Program-made: the position numbers and the translations under genes
NCBI GenBank assembly: GCA_000509105.1
Contig: BAIF02000102.1
Span: forward strand, 1 to 64,000
Length of the DNA: 64,000 bases
Origin: Clostridiales bacterium VE202-21
GTDB lineage: Bacteria; Bacillota; Clostridia; Lachnospirales; Lachnospiraceae
Direction: 5' to 3'
Shown: positions 51,821-61,567 of the stretch, piece after piece
Layout of the letters: each line of letters opens with the position of its first letter
Position numbering within the stretch: position 1 is the first letter of the stretch
Notes under the pieces: generated by a model
Told to the model about the DNA's origin: nothing
The model's database searches: none
Seen by the model: only the letters and a program-made list of their open reading frames with translations

Positions 51821-53383
51821 TTATTCCAGCAGATACCCATTCGCATAATGACTGTCTGTGATATGGGTATAACCGGAATAAGATGGATTTTGTTTCAGCA
51901 GTTTCTGGAGCAGTTCCTCTTGGTTTTCCAGGATATCCATGATGTAAACAATCACGGGTTTATCCTGATAAACCGTCGTATCCGTATAAACATCTAAGTT
52001 TTCAGAAGATAAAAATGTTAGCGAATTATAGTTTATAGCTTCATAATAAAGGGTATGGTTCCAGAAATTCACCCCGTCATTGACAATAATACAATCCAGC
52101 CCGGCATATTTTTTTGCAGTCTCAACAGACAGCTCTGTTTGTTTTTCAAAATAAGTCCAGTCGCATCCCCAATAGCTGAGGAATATACACCCCATGGTCA
52201 AAAGAACCGAAATAGTAAAGCGGAGGTTCTTATCTCTGAAGAATGTACGGACTGTAAAATCAATCAATCCGCTTATTAATAGTATTAAGACAGGATATAT
52301 TGGAGAGATATATCTATCATAATGGTAAACGGCAATCTTTGAAACCAGTAGAAAATAACAGACCGCAGGAAACAAAAGCATACCCCAAAGGCATCTGTTT
52401 GTGATAGCTGCCCTCTTATTTATATGTAACCGGCAGACGAGCGCGGCAGCAAAAAGAAAGAGGATAATATAGAGTATATTCCCGGTCAGATTGTTGTTTA
52501 TAATTTGTAAGAAGTCTCTGAGGCTGTCAATATAACCGAAGGAAGACGCCAGATTATCCAGTGATTCTTTCCCCCGGTAACCGGTGAAGATATGTGTGAT
52601 CATAGCCGGGAAGATGAAAACTGCGGCAGCCGTAGCAGTCAGAGTCTCCGCAAGATAAAGCAATGCGGATTTCCAGTGTCTTCGAACGAGTAGCGAAATG
52701 CCAAAATACATTCCCTGCAAAAAAAGGAAGATAAAAAAGTAATAATGTGTCAGCATGCCGGAGAGTATGGCCAGGGGATAATAAATAAAAAAACGTAATG
52801 GCTGATCTTCATAATACTTCACATGAAGCCAGGTCAAAAGCGTAGTATAAAACATTAGCATCGTATACATACGCAGAAAAGTATTGATTTGCAGTAGGCC
52901 GCCTGCCAATGCACAGAATAATGCGGCAGTCATAGCCGAAGTGCGCTGCATGGCCAGGCGTCTCATCGTAAGGTAAGTCAGGAATATAATGCCGCTGAAA
53001 AAAGCAATATTGATGACACCCGCAAACCATATGCTGAATTTTGCCGGAAAAAAGCTGCATACAGTATGAAGGATTACGTAATAAAGTGGGGGGTGTACAT
53101 CGGCGCTCTGTTTTTCCCATACATTCCCGTATGAAAAACCATTGCCCGGCTGTACAGCCATATAGTCCAGAAATGGCTTTGCAGGGTCATCGTAGGTCTT
53201 CCCTAAATCTATATGCATAAAGATGTCATCTCCGGAATAATTACTGAGCCCATAGCTGTAATACTCATCTACATGCATGCCCTTTTTTAATGAAACTGCA
53301 AAGACTGTGGCACAAATTCCGGCAAGCATGATGAGGCTCATGATAAAAAATGTTGTTCGTTTGTTTTTAGGCACAGTAGTCAT
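51821..53383 (-). CDS. GT39/ArnT-like polytopic glycosyltransferase
   Basis: 520 aa with about 11-12 membrane helices. The HVDEYYSYG block near residue 36 carries the Asp-Glu of the first extracytoplasmic loop used by GT-C enzymes. A second loop holds DVHPPLYYVILH. Transfers a sugar from a polyprenyl-phosphate donor to a surface polymer or protein outside the membrane. It converges on the dipeptidase gene and diverges from the pyruvyl transferase gene of the surface cluster. Confidence 0.82.
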   Translation of the reverse strand: MTTVPKNKRTTFFIMSLIMLAGICATVFAVSLKKGMHVDEYYSYGLSNYSGDDIFMHIDLGKTYDDPAKPFLDYMAVQPGNGFSYGNVWEKQSADVHPPLYYVILHTVCSFFPAKFSIWFAGVINIAFFSGIIFLTYLTMRRLAMQRTSAMTAALFCALAGGLLQINTFLRMYTMLMFYTTLLTWLHVKYYEDQPLRFFIYYPLAILSGMLTHYYFFIFLFLQGMYFGISLLVRRHWKSALLYLAETLTATAAAVFIFPAMITHIFTGYRGKESLDNLASSFGYIDSLRDFLQIINNNLTGNILYIILFLFAAALVCRLHINKRAAITNRCLWGMLLFPAVCYFLLVSKIAVYHYDRYISPIYPVLILLISGLIDFTVRTFFRDKNLRFTISVLLTMGCIFLSYWGCDWTYFEKQTELSVETAKKYAGLDCIIVNDGVNFWNHTLYYEAINYNSLTFLSSENLDVYTDTTVYQDKPVIVYIMDILENQEELLQKLLKQNPSYSGYTHITDSHYANGYLLE

Positions 53384-53480
53384 TTTTTAAAACTCCTTCT
53401 ATTACTTTTATCATTATGGGAAGATTATAAAGGAGCAGTAAAAAAAATGCAACACGCCTGGTAATTTTGTCGAGGAGAGA

Positions 53481-53509
53481 TTGCCTGAAAGAATAGTAAA
53501 TGTTATAAT
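53481..53509 (+). promoter_or_regulatory. Promoter of the surface polysaccharide genes
   Basis: -35 TTGCCT (53481-53486), a 17-base spacer and a perfect -10 TATAAT (53504-53509), 61 bases before the pyruvyl transferase gene. Same -35 box as the hydrogenase promoter. Confidence 0.7.
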
Positions 53510-53570
53510 TAAAAATCAGTAGGCCGGGTTTACGGAATATGATAAGACTTGAAAATGGAGACAAAAATTT

Positions 53571-54668
53571 ATGAAAAAAGTATTTATCCATGCCTATGCG
53601 GCGGGGAACCTGGGAGACGATCTCTTGATCCGGATATTGTGTGAGCGTTATCCGAGAGTTCAATTTAGAATATTTGCGGATCACACTTACAAAGAGCGTT
53701 TTAAAGATATCTGCAATTTGTCGGTATACTCACCAGAAGACCGGTATGTTCGTGTAATGGACCGCATTGCCGGCGGAGTCAAGCATACTGACAGGGGATT
53801 TTGGAAGTGGATGCTGAAAACATCTTATGCGACGGTCCATATCGGGGGATCTGTTTTTGTACAGCATCAGAATGATTTTGCAGACGCATACCGTCTGGAT
53901 GCAGAGCTTTGTGCCAGGAGCAAAAGAATCTTTGTAGTTGGAGCAAATTTTGGCCCTTATGAAGATGAGCGGTATCTGGAAAGTTACAGAGAACTGTTTA
54001 TAAAGTATAAAGGAATCAGCTTCAGGGACAGATATTCCGCCGGCCTGTTTCCTGAACTTCCGCAGGTTAGATATGCGCCTGATGTTGTTTTTAACTATCA
54101 TGCTGCAGCTGTGCAAAAGCAGAAGCATCAGGTTCTTTTTTCTGTTATTGATATGAAGAACCGGCATGGAAAATGGGGGATCAGCCAGTACGATATGGCT
54201 TATAAAAGATTTATTGCCAGACTTGCAGACGGATACTTAGAAAGAGGGTATGAAGTTAAGTTCATATCATTCTGCAGATTTCAGGGAGATGAAGAGGCCA
54301 TAAAGGAAATTCGGGAGTTAATGGGAAATCCTGATAAAGACCGGGTTACGGAATGCTGTTATGATCAGAATCTCCAGGAATGCATAGGGTGTTTTTCGGA
54401 ATCCGAAATTGTAATTGGGACGAGATTTCACAGTATTATACTGGGATGGCTTATGGGAAAAAAGGTTCTTCCAATTATTTATGATCTGAAAACAAAGTAT
54501 ACTCTGGAGGATAATGACTACCCGTTTTATCTGCAGCTAGACAACCTGAATTCGGATGTAGAGGAGCTGATAGGGAAAGTGGACAAGCTGAAACCTCCTG
54601 AGAAGGAGAATCTAATTGCAGAGGCAGCCGGACAGTTTGGGGCACTGGACCACATTTTAAGGGGATGA
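53571..54668 (+). CDS. Polysaccharide pyruvyl transferase family protein
   Basis: 365 aa. N-terminal AYAAGNLGDDLLI, central VHIGGSVFVQH and FVVGANFGPYE, and C-terminal EIVIGTRFHSIILGWLMGKKVLPI are the recognised PS_pyruv_trans blocks. It would add a ketal-linked pyruvate from PEP to a surface sugar, the kind of group SLH domains bind. This makes sense beside two SLH proteins. It overlaps the GT2 gene by 4 bases. Confidence 0.92.
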   Translation: MKKVFIHAYAAGNLGDDLLIRILCERYPRVQFRIFADHTYKERFKDICNLSVYSPEDRYVRVMDRIAGGVKHTDRGFWKWMLKTSYATVHIGGSVFVQHQNDFADAYRLDAELCARSKRIFVVGANFGPYEDERYLESYRELFIKYKGISFRDRYSAGLFPELPQVRYAPDVVFNYHAAAVQKQKHQVLFSVIDMKNRHGKWGISQYDMAYKRFIARLADGYLERGYEVKFISFCRFQGDEEAIKEIRELMGNPDKDRVTECCYDQNLQECIGCFSESEIVIGTRFHSIILGWLMGKKVLPIIYDLKTKYTLEDNDYPFYLQLDNLNSDVEELIGKVDKLKPPEKENLIAEAAGQFGALDHILRG

Positions 54669-55897
54669 AACAGGAAGTAAATATACAAAAGTTATATGGA
54701 GAGAACGGAATGGGAAATGAGTTAGTTAGTGTACTGATGGTTAACTATAACCATGAGGATACGATAGGGGAAACAATTGAGAGTGTTTTGAGACAGGACT
54801 ATCAGAACATGCAGTTCATTATTGTGGATGACGGTTCCACAGACAGTTCCTGCAAAGTGATTAAGAGCTACAAGGATGAGCGGATTGAGTTATACAAGCT
54901 GGAGAAAAACCGGCATATCTGTTACGCTACGAACTATGGGTTTCAAAAAGTAAAGGGAGAATTTCTTGCGAGGATAGACAGCGATGATATCTGGTATCCG
55001 GATAAGCTGGAACGGCAGATGGATTTTCTTCGCTCCAATCCGGACAGGGACATCTGTTTTTCATGGATTGATTTAATTGATGAAACGGGACGAAATATTA
55101 ATGAAGAGTACAGGGAAATGGTGGAATTGTTTGAAACAAGTTTCAGGGGGCAGAGCGACTGTCTCCACACCTTTTATTTTCTGGGAAACTGCCTGTCACA
55201 TCCTTCTGTGCTTATGCGGACTGGGATTATGAGGGAAACAGGAGATTTCGACCTGGGATATATGCAGTCTCATGATTTTGATTATTGGGTTCGTATTGCT
55301 AAAAAGCATCCGCTTTATGTGATGCCCGAGAGGCTCCTTGCCATGCGCAGGTTTATGGGGGAAGGAAAGGAGAATATAAATAACAGTAATCAATCGGACA
55401 TCAGCAATACAAGATTTTTTAACGAATATATGGATATCCGTGCCCATTTCTTTGATGGGATGGACGATGGGCTGTTTTGCGATACATTCCGCAATGACTT
55501 TGTTTGCCCGGATTCAGAGACAGATCTGGAACTGGAGTGTGAAAAGGCTTTTCTGCTCTGTCGTCCTATACTTTCAGAACAGGCTGTTCCGGCAGCAGGA
55601 ATAAGACGTTTCCATGAATTATTACGGAATCAGGATGCAGTGCGGCTGCTTGAAGAAAAATATCAGTTTACGGTCAAAGATTTTTATCAAATGACGGGCG
55701 GTCATCTTTTCTGTGATAGAATGTGGAATGAGAGAATGCACCGTAAATCAGAAGAGTGTTCCCGGATTCAGGCAGAAAATGACAGACTGCGGGCTGAGAT
55801 CAAGCGGCAGAGAAAAGAGATCAAAGACTATGCGGAATCAACAAGCTGGAAGGTAACTGCTCCTCTGCGCGCAGCAGGGAAAATTTTGCATAAATAA
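54665..55897 (+). CDS. Family 2 glycosyltransferase
   Basis: 410 aa. GT-A fold: SVLMVNYNHEDTIGETIESV near residue 18, VDDGSTDSS nucleotide-binding and RIDSDDIWYPDK metal-binding motifs. The C-terminal 60 residues form a charged coiled coil ending in a SWKVTAPLRAAGKI stretch common to surface-glycan glycosyltransferases. ATG overlaps the preceding stop (ATGA); a second ATG at 54710 lies closer to the conserved fold. Confidence 0.92.
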   Translation: MKQEVNIQKLYGENGMGNELVSVLMVNYNHEDTIGETIESVLRQDYQNMQFIIVDDGSTDSSCKVIKSYKDERIELYKLEKNRHICYATNYGFQKVKGEFLARIDSDDIWYPDKLERQMDFLRSNPDRDICFSWIDLIDETGRNINEEYREMVELFETSFRGQSDCLHTFYFLGNCLSHPSVLMRTGIMRETGDFDLGYMQSHDFDYWVRIAKKHPLYVMPERLLAMRRFMGEGKENINNSNQSDISNTRFFNEYMDIRAHFFDGMDDGLFCDTFRNDFVCPDSETDLELECEKAFLLCRPILSEQAVPAAGIRRFHELLRNQDAVRLLEEKYQFTVKDFYQMTGGHLFCDRMWNERMHRKSEECSRIQAENDRLRAEIKRQRKEIKDYAESTSWKVTAPLRAAGKILHK

Positions 55898-55933
55898 TGT
55901 AATAATTAGTAGGAGGGAAATTGTGTGCCAGGC

Positions 55934-55962
55934 TTGACCGTTTATTGGAAAATGTGTAAGAT
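55934..55962 (+). promoter_or_regulatory. Promoter of SLH-transglutaminase gene
   Basis: -35 TTGACC (55934-55939), a 17-base spacer and -10 TAAGAT (55957-55962), followed by an AGGAGGAGATGGA site before ATG 55987. Confidence 0.6.
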
Positions 55963-55986
55963 ATATAAGGAATAGGAGGAGATGGA

Positions 55987-57738
55987 ATGAAGCTTACTAA
56001 AAAAACTACTGCTTTGTTGCTTACACTGGTTATGACAACCTCTCTGTTCGGGGGAACTGCGCTGGCTCAGGATGATATAACGGGCCATGAATATGCAGTT
56101 GGCCAGGCTGTGGTGACGGAAGGCACCCAGGAGCCTGATGATGTCCGGGGCAACGAAGCAGCAGAGAAAATTGAACCGGGCCAGCCCACAGGTGAAACTG
56201 ATGAACTGTCTGATAAAGACAGCCAGACAGCAGAAGGACAGCCCGGAAAAGAGGAGGATGCCATAACAGGCATTTCCGAAACTGATGAGATAAAAGAGGA
56301 CACTGAAGAAGCAGATCTTCAGGAGGAAGAGGGGACTGAAGAAGCAGATCTCCAGGATGGGGAGGAAGAGGACACTGAGGCCCAGGCAGAGGCAGAACCA
56401 TATATCAGTACATACAGCATTGGGGCAGAAGTGTTCAGTGATGTCAGAAAAAGTGACTGGTTCTATTCTTATGTGTCCTATGTATTGAATAAAGGTATTA
56501 TGACCGGAATGGGAGATAATATGTTCTCGCCGTCCTCTGAACTGAGCAGAGCACAGTTTGCGACTGTACTGTATCGGATTGATGGAAGGGAGGATGTTTC
56601 CTATTCCGGTCGTTTTCCGGATGTACCGGATGGAACTTTTTTCACGAAAGCAGTTTTATGGGCAAGCAGGGATGAGGTGGCAGTCATCAGTGGCTATGAG
56701 GATGGAAGATTTGGTTCTTCTGATATGATCACAAGAGAGCAGCTGGTTACGATGATGTACCGCTATGCACAGTATAAGGGCTGTCAGCTGGAAAAAGGAA
56801 AATCCCTGAATTCCTTCCCGGATGTGGCTAAGGTCAGCAGTTTTGCAAAAGAGAGCATGCAGTGGGCTGTGGGCAGCGGTATAATCAAGGGAGACCAGGG
56901 CAGCCTTAATCCGCAGGGAAACACGAGCAGGGCGGTTTGTGCAACGATTATCCAGAGATTCTGCGAGACGTTTCTGCCGGGGCAGCTTCCGGACATTGAA
57001 ATCAGTGCAGGCGTCGGGAAAGTAACTGTCAGCAATTCTAGTAAAAAGGACGGGACATTTAAGGTTACAGTATCGGATGTGACAGCATCTCAGGCCATCC
57101 GCAGAGTGCAGGTTCCGGCATGGTGTTCCGATGACCAGAGTGATTTATATTGGTATACTGCAACACGGCAGTCAAACGGAACTTATGCTTTTACAGGGGA
57201 TGTAAAGAACCATGGCTATCATGTTGGTACCTATAAATTACTTGTATATGTCGAGCTGGAGATGGGAATCCGTCTGAAGGCAGGGGAACAGAGCGCTAAA
57301 ATCGAAGGCTCAGCGGCTAAGATGCGCGTGGACAGACATGTAGAGAATGTTTACAGCGAGGTCGGAAAGGATCTGAATGCCTGCTACTGGTGGGTCGTGA
57401 ATAATGTAAGTTATTATACGCTGCCGATTCCGCTGGATCCGCCGGAGGGTTTTACAAGGGCCCAATGGTACTCTATCTGGGCTTTTGAACAACACCGAGG
57501 AAATTGCTACTGTTATGCAGCCGCCTTTTATTTCCTGGCTAAAGGGCTGGGTTATGACGCTGAATTCGTAGAGGGGCAGGTCGGTATGGCATCCGGAGGT
57601 TATGGGCCTCATGGCTGGGTCGTGATCAATATAGATGGCGCATCTTACATATGCGATCCGGAAGCTCAGGCAGAGATTGGCATATATAATTTCTATATGC
57701 AGCCAATCAACAGCCCGGTATTGCAGTATCGGTGGTAG
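55987..57738 (+). CDS. SLH-domain surface protein with transglutaminase-like domain
   Basis: 583 aa. Signal peptide 1-27 (cleavage near ALAQ). A strongly acidic Glu/Asp-rich linker spans 30-140, three SLH repeats about 145-335 (FSDVRKSDWFYSYV, FPDVPDGTFFTKAV, FPDVAKVSSFAKES), an Ig-like stretch about 340-455 and a transglutaminase-like C-terminus with Cys in GNCYCYAAAFYF, His in GPHGWVVIN and Asp in CDPEAQAE. Anchored to pyruvylated cell-wall polymer by the SLH part; the C-terminal domain may be a protease or crosslinker. Confidence 0.88.
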   Translation: MKLTKKTTALLLTLVMTTSLFGGTALAQDDITGHEYAVGQAVVTEGTQEPDDVRGNEAAEKIEPGQPTGETDELSDKDSQTAEGQPGKEEDAITGISETDEIKEDTEEADLQEEEGTEEADLQDGEEEDTEAQAEAEPYISTYSIGAEVFSDVRKSDWFYSYVSYVLNKGIMTGMGDNMFSPSSELSRAQFATVLYRIDGREDVSYSGRFPDVPDGTFFTKAVLWASRDEVAVISGYEDGRFGSSDMITREQLVTMMYRYAQYKGCQLEKGKSLNSFPDVAKVSSFAKESMQWAVGSGIIKGDQGSLNPQGNTSRAVCATIIQRFCETFLPGQLPDIEISAGVGKVTVSNSSKKDGTFKVTVSDVTASQAIRRVQVPAWCSDDQSDLYWYTATRQSNGTYAFTGDVKNHGYHVGTYKLLVYVELEMGIRLKAGEQSAKIEGSAAKMRVDRHVENVYSEVGKDLNACYWWVVNNVSYYTLPIPLDPPEGFTRAQWYSIWAFEQHRGNCYCYAAAFYFLAKGLGYDAEFVEGQVGMASGGYGPHGWVVINIDGASYICDPEAQAEIGIYNFYMQPINSPVLQYRW

Positions 57739-57755
57739 AAAGGAATTAAACATCT

Positions 57756-59162
57756 ATGGTGTTCAGCTCAATGGTTTTTATGTGTGTATTTCTGCCGGTA
57801 GTTCTAGTGCTGTACTATTTGCTGCCGACTCTGCGTTTAAAGAATTTTTTGTTAATCATTGCCAGTCTGCTGTTCTATGCTTACGGGGAACCGGTCTATG
57901 TACTGCTGATGATTTTCAGTATTATCATCAATTATCTGTTTGGCAGGACGATGGCAGCAGCAAACAGAAGTTTAAAAAAAGGGATGCTGGCATTATCGAT
58001 CTGTGTAAATCTGGGATTTCTGGTGGTTTTTAAATATGCGGATATGATGATAGGTACGGTCAACCGGCAGTGTGGTATGGCGATACCGGAAGTCCGCCTG
58101 GCGCTGCCTATCGGTATTTCATTTTTTACCTTCCAGGCAATGTCGTATGTAATTGACGCTTACCGGCAGGATGTTAAGGTACAGAAAAATCTGTGGAATA
58201 TGATTTTATACATCTCATTTTTTCCACAGCTTATCGCTGGGCCTATCGTTAAATACCATGATATAGAAAAGCAGATTACGGACAGGCATGCCGATCTGAA
58301 AGAGATTGCAGAAGGGATGCGCCGCTTTATCATAGGATTAGCCAAAAAGGTTCTGATCTCAAATACTGTGGCAGTGGCTGCAGACGCTCTGTTTGGGACT
58401 CCGATAGGGGAAATTAATATTTTCTCCGCCTGGATTGCCGCTATTGCCTATATGCTCCAGATTTATTATGATTTCAGCGGCTACAGCGATATGGCAATCG
58501 GGCTTGGGCATATGTTTGGATTTCATTTCCTGGAGAATTTCCGGCATCCGTATGTGTCTGGGAGCGTACAGGAGTTTTGGCGGAGATGGCATATATCTCT
58601 GTCTACCTGGTTCAAAGAATATCTGTATTTTCCTTTGGGAGGGAATCGGAAAGGAAAACTGCGGACCTGCCTTAATAAGATTATTGTTTTTTTTGCCACG
58701 GGCCTGTGGCATGGTGCGAACTGGACCTTCGTGCTATGGGGGCTTTGGCATGGGGCATTTCTTCTTCTGGAAGAGATTCTTCCTATTAAAAAACTACCGA
58801 AAGTATTCTGCCATCTGTACACTCTTTTAGTTGTCTGTATGGGATTTGTCATGTTCCGGGCGGATACCATTACCCAGGGAATTCAAATGATCGGGAAAAT
58901 GTTTACGGGCTGGGACTTTAGTGCCGGGATGATAAACGTGGCGGTCAGCCAGATGAATCCGCTGTTTGACTTGACAGTTGTTCTGGGAGTGGTTGGAAGT
59001 ATACCGCTTTTGGATAAGTTCAGGATGCTGTCGGAAAAAGCAGGCGGCAAGGGCAGGGCAGCAACTGCCGCAAGCTATGCGGGAAGTTTTATCTTGCTGC
59101 TGCTTTGTATGCTGAGCCTTTCCAGCGGCACATATAATCCTTTTATTTATTTTAGATTTTAG
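57756..59162 (+). CDS. MBOAT family O-acyltransferase (AlgI/DltB-like)
   Basis: 468 aa with about 11 membrane helices. YYDFSGYSDMAIGLGHMFGF and the catalytic His in ATGLWHGANWTFVLWGLWHG mark the AlgI subgroup. Moves acetyl or acyl groups across the membrane for O-acylation of a surface glycan. The next gene is its DHHW/AlgJ-type partner, after 13 bases. The C-terminal helices are complete. Confidence 0.93.
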   Translation: MVFSSMVFMCVFLPVVLVLYYLLPTLRLKNFLLIIASLLFYAYGEPVYVLLMIFSIIINYLFGRTMAAANRSLKKGMLALSICVNLGFLVVFKYADMMIGTVNRQCGMAIPEVRLALPIGISFFTFQAMSYVIDAYRQDVKVQKNLWNMILYISFFPQLIAGPIVKYHDIEKQITDRHADLKEIAEGMRRFIIGLAKKVLISNTVAVAADALFGTPIGEINIFSAWIAAIAYMLQIYYDFSGYSDMAIGLGHMFGFHFLENFRHPYVSGSVQEFWRRWHISLSTWFKEYLYFPLGGNRKGKLRTCLNKIIVFFATGLWHGANWTFVLWGLWHGAFLLLEEILPIKKLPKVFCHLYTLLVVCMGFVMFRADTITQGIQMIGKMFTGWDFSAGMINVAVSQMNPLFDLTVVLGVVGSIPLLDKFRMLSEKAGGKGRAATAASYAGSFILLLLCMLSLSSGTYNPFIYFRF

Positions 59163-59175
59163 GAGAATACAGAAG

Positions 59176-60574
59176 ATGAAAAATAAGAGATATCTGATAT
59201 TTATCATACTGGTCTGGATTGTCCTTATAGTTCCCTTTGCCGGGATGACATTTTGGCCGACAAATACTACCTCTGAGAATACGGTTCTGGCAGAATGGCC
59301 GGCGATAAAAAATGAAGATGGATGGAATAAGGACTATTTATCTGAAATGGGCGAATATTTTGAGGATCACTTTGCTTTCAGGCAGTATTTTGTTACTGCA
59401 AATGCAGTAATACGAAGCAGAACGGTTAAGAGCCAGGCGACGGAGCAGGTGGTTCTTGGGACGGATGGATGGCTGTATTACAGTGGCACACTGGACGACT
59501 ATCAAGGCAGAAATCTGCTGTCGGATAGGGAATTGTTTAATATTGTCCACAATCTGTCACTGATCCAGGAATATGTGGAGGGACAGGGCAGTACATTCCG
59601 CTTGACCATAGCGCCCAATAAAAACAGCCTCTACAGTGGAAACATGCCTTATTATTATCGGAAAGGGGGGGGCGAATAATATTGCCATGCTCAGCTCCAG
59701 GCTTCTGGCTGCAGGAATTCAATATACAAATTTATTTGATGCTTTTAGATCCCGGGATGAGGTATTGTATTTTGAAAGAGACTCCCACTGGAACAACCGG
59801 GGCGCGGTACTGGCATATAACACGCTGATGGATTCTATAGGGCGGGAACACGAGACCTATCTGAACGTCCCTTATGAGATCCAAAAGGTGCATACGGGGG
59901 ATATCGATGAAATGCTGTATCCGCTGGCTGCCGAACCGGAAGAAGAATATTTCTATGACAAACAGCAAAGTTTCAGTTATGTGAATGACGTGACCGATAA
60001 TATGGACGAATGGATAGAAACGGTGAACCCTGATAAACAGGGAAGCATACTTATGTTTCGGGATTCCTTTGGAGAGAGTCTTCTTCCTTTTGTAGCAGAT
60101 GAGATGGGAAAGGGGTATTTTTCAAGACTGGTTCCCTATAATCTGACACAGATAGAAGATCTGCATCCGGATTATGTCGTGATTGAAAAGGTTGAACGTA
60201 ATATCAAAGACTTTATCGAGGATGTTCCAATTATGGAAACGTCCCAGGTAGAAGCAATATTTGCCCCGGAAGCTGTGACGGACTCCACAATAGAGACTTC
60301 AAAAGAAGGTTCGTATCTGCTGATAAAGGGTAGCATAGATGAAAAGTATATATCCGGGGACACAGAAATTACAGTATCTGTAAGAAATAATCAGACAATG
60401 GAATCCAGAACCTATAAAACATTTTATACAAAGACAGAAGAGGGAGACGGAAACGGGTATCAGCTATACATAAAGGGAAGCTCTGTACATGCCGGGCAAC
60501 TCCATATTAATACAATTGTTACAAATAAAGGCCAGTCTTTTATTGTGGCCGGCAAAGATATACAATGGAACTAA
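59176..60574 (+). pseudogene. DHHW/AlgX-J-like acetyltransferase partner, frame broken at a G8 tract
   Basis: Two frames, 59176-59679 and one open through 59636-60574, make one protein of about 465 aa. The break is at a run of eight G (59665-59672): seven G would read YYYRKGGANNIAMLSSRLL. The first half has an N-terminal membrane anchor, LGTDGWLYYSG and a conserved Asp/Tyr region; the second has DSHWNNRGAVLAYN, the DHHW/SGNH-like catalytic signature. It should deliver acetyl groups to the glycan with the MBOAT protein. Broken here, or switching on and off by slippage, or a sequence error. Confidence 0.85.
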
Positions 60575-60600
60575 GAAAAAGGACATTAGGAGGAAACAAG

Positions 60601-61401
60601 ATGAAGAAAGCAGTGATCTGTCTGTTGATGGCAGTTTGTCTGTGTGCAGCAGCTGCCGGATGCAGCAAAAAAAATGAGGTTACAGAGAAAGAGGATAAAA
60701 AGCAGAGCACAGAAACAAAAACAGACGACAAAGAGGAGAAGGAAGAATATAAGGTGATCGGCACGAAGACAGATACGTCCTATGAAGTGCTTATGAAAAA
60801 CAGTACCGGGAAAGATGTGACAGGGATTTCCATTAAGACATCGGATAAAACAGAATATCCGGCAAATATGATGAAATCAGATCAAGTTTTGAAAAATGGT
60901 GAGACGGCACAGCTTTATTACACGCCCGAGAAGACGGCGGATGCAAATGCGGCAGCCACGGACAAAGCCATTAATGTGGTTTACAATGTACAGCTGACTA
61001 TGGCGGATGACAGTAAGCTGGAGTTGAGTTCGCTTGGCTTTGACGATATTTTGAAGGATGTAGAAATCTGCTTTGAAGATGATGTTGTATTTGCAAAATA
61101 TGCAAGCAAGGCATCCGGAGATGAAGTGAGTACAAAAGAACAGGAACTTGGCGTGAAAGCACAGAAGGAAGTCCAGGCCCAGGCAGCGGCAGAAGCGGAA
61201 GCAAAAGCAGCAGCCGATGCACAGGCAGCGGCTCAGGCAGCTGATGTGCAGAGCGGTGCACAGGAGAATACAGACGATTATACAGACTATTCTTATGCAG
61301 AAGAGACACCGCAGGCACCTGCTGAGGATCCGGTGCCCCAGGAAACGGCGCCGGAACAGTCAGCAGATAATTGCCTGGATGGAGTCGTGATTAATCAGTA
61401 A
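60601..61401 (+). CDS. Lipoprotein of unknown function with low-complexity C-terminus
   Basis: 266 aa from ATG 60601 behind AGGAGGAAACAAG. Lipobox AAGC with Cys21. A Lys/Glu-rich spacer is followed by a globular stretch (about 50-175: VIGTKTDTSYEVLMKNSTGKD, beta-rich) and an Ala/Gln/Glu-rich helical tail. Exported and lipid-anchored. No family recognised. Follows the acetylation pair. Confidence 0.8.
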   Translation: MKKAVICLLMAVCLCAAAAGCSKKNEVTEKEDKKQSTETKTDDKEEKEEYKVIGTKTDTSYEVLMKNSTGKDVTGISIKTSDKTEYPANMMKSDQVLKNGETAQLYYTPEKTADANAAATDKAINVVYNVQLTMADDSKLELSSLGFDDILKDVEICFEDDVVFAKYASKASGDEVSTKEQELGVKAQKEVQAQAAAEAEAKAAADAQAAAQAADVQSGAQENTDDYTDYSYAEETPQAPAEDPVPQETAPEQSADNCLDGVVINQ

Positions 61402-61461
61402 ATGTGATGAATAATCTGAATATATGGTAAATTATGGGGGATTCATGTATGCATTTTGGTC

Positions 61462-61490
61462 TTGCGTATGAGGTGAAGATACGTTATACT
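61462..61490 (+). promoter_or_regulatory. Promoter of SLH-glucosaminidase gene
   Basis: -35 TTGCGT (61462-61467), a 17-base spacer and -10 TATACT (61485-61490), 77 bases before the ATG at 61568. Confidence 0.6.
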
Positions 61491-61567
61491 GATGGCATGG
61501 ACTGTAGGGGGGACAGGTTTTAACCTGTAGCTGCAGTGTGACAAAAGACAGAGAGGAGTATACGTAA

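Noticed and set aside
57310-57753. 147-codon minus-strand frame at the end of the SLH-transglutaminase gene
   Set aside because: Antisense to the catalytic domain; no start signal and no match to a family.
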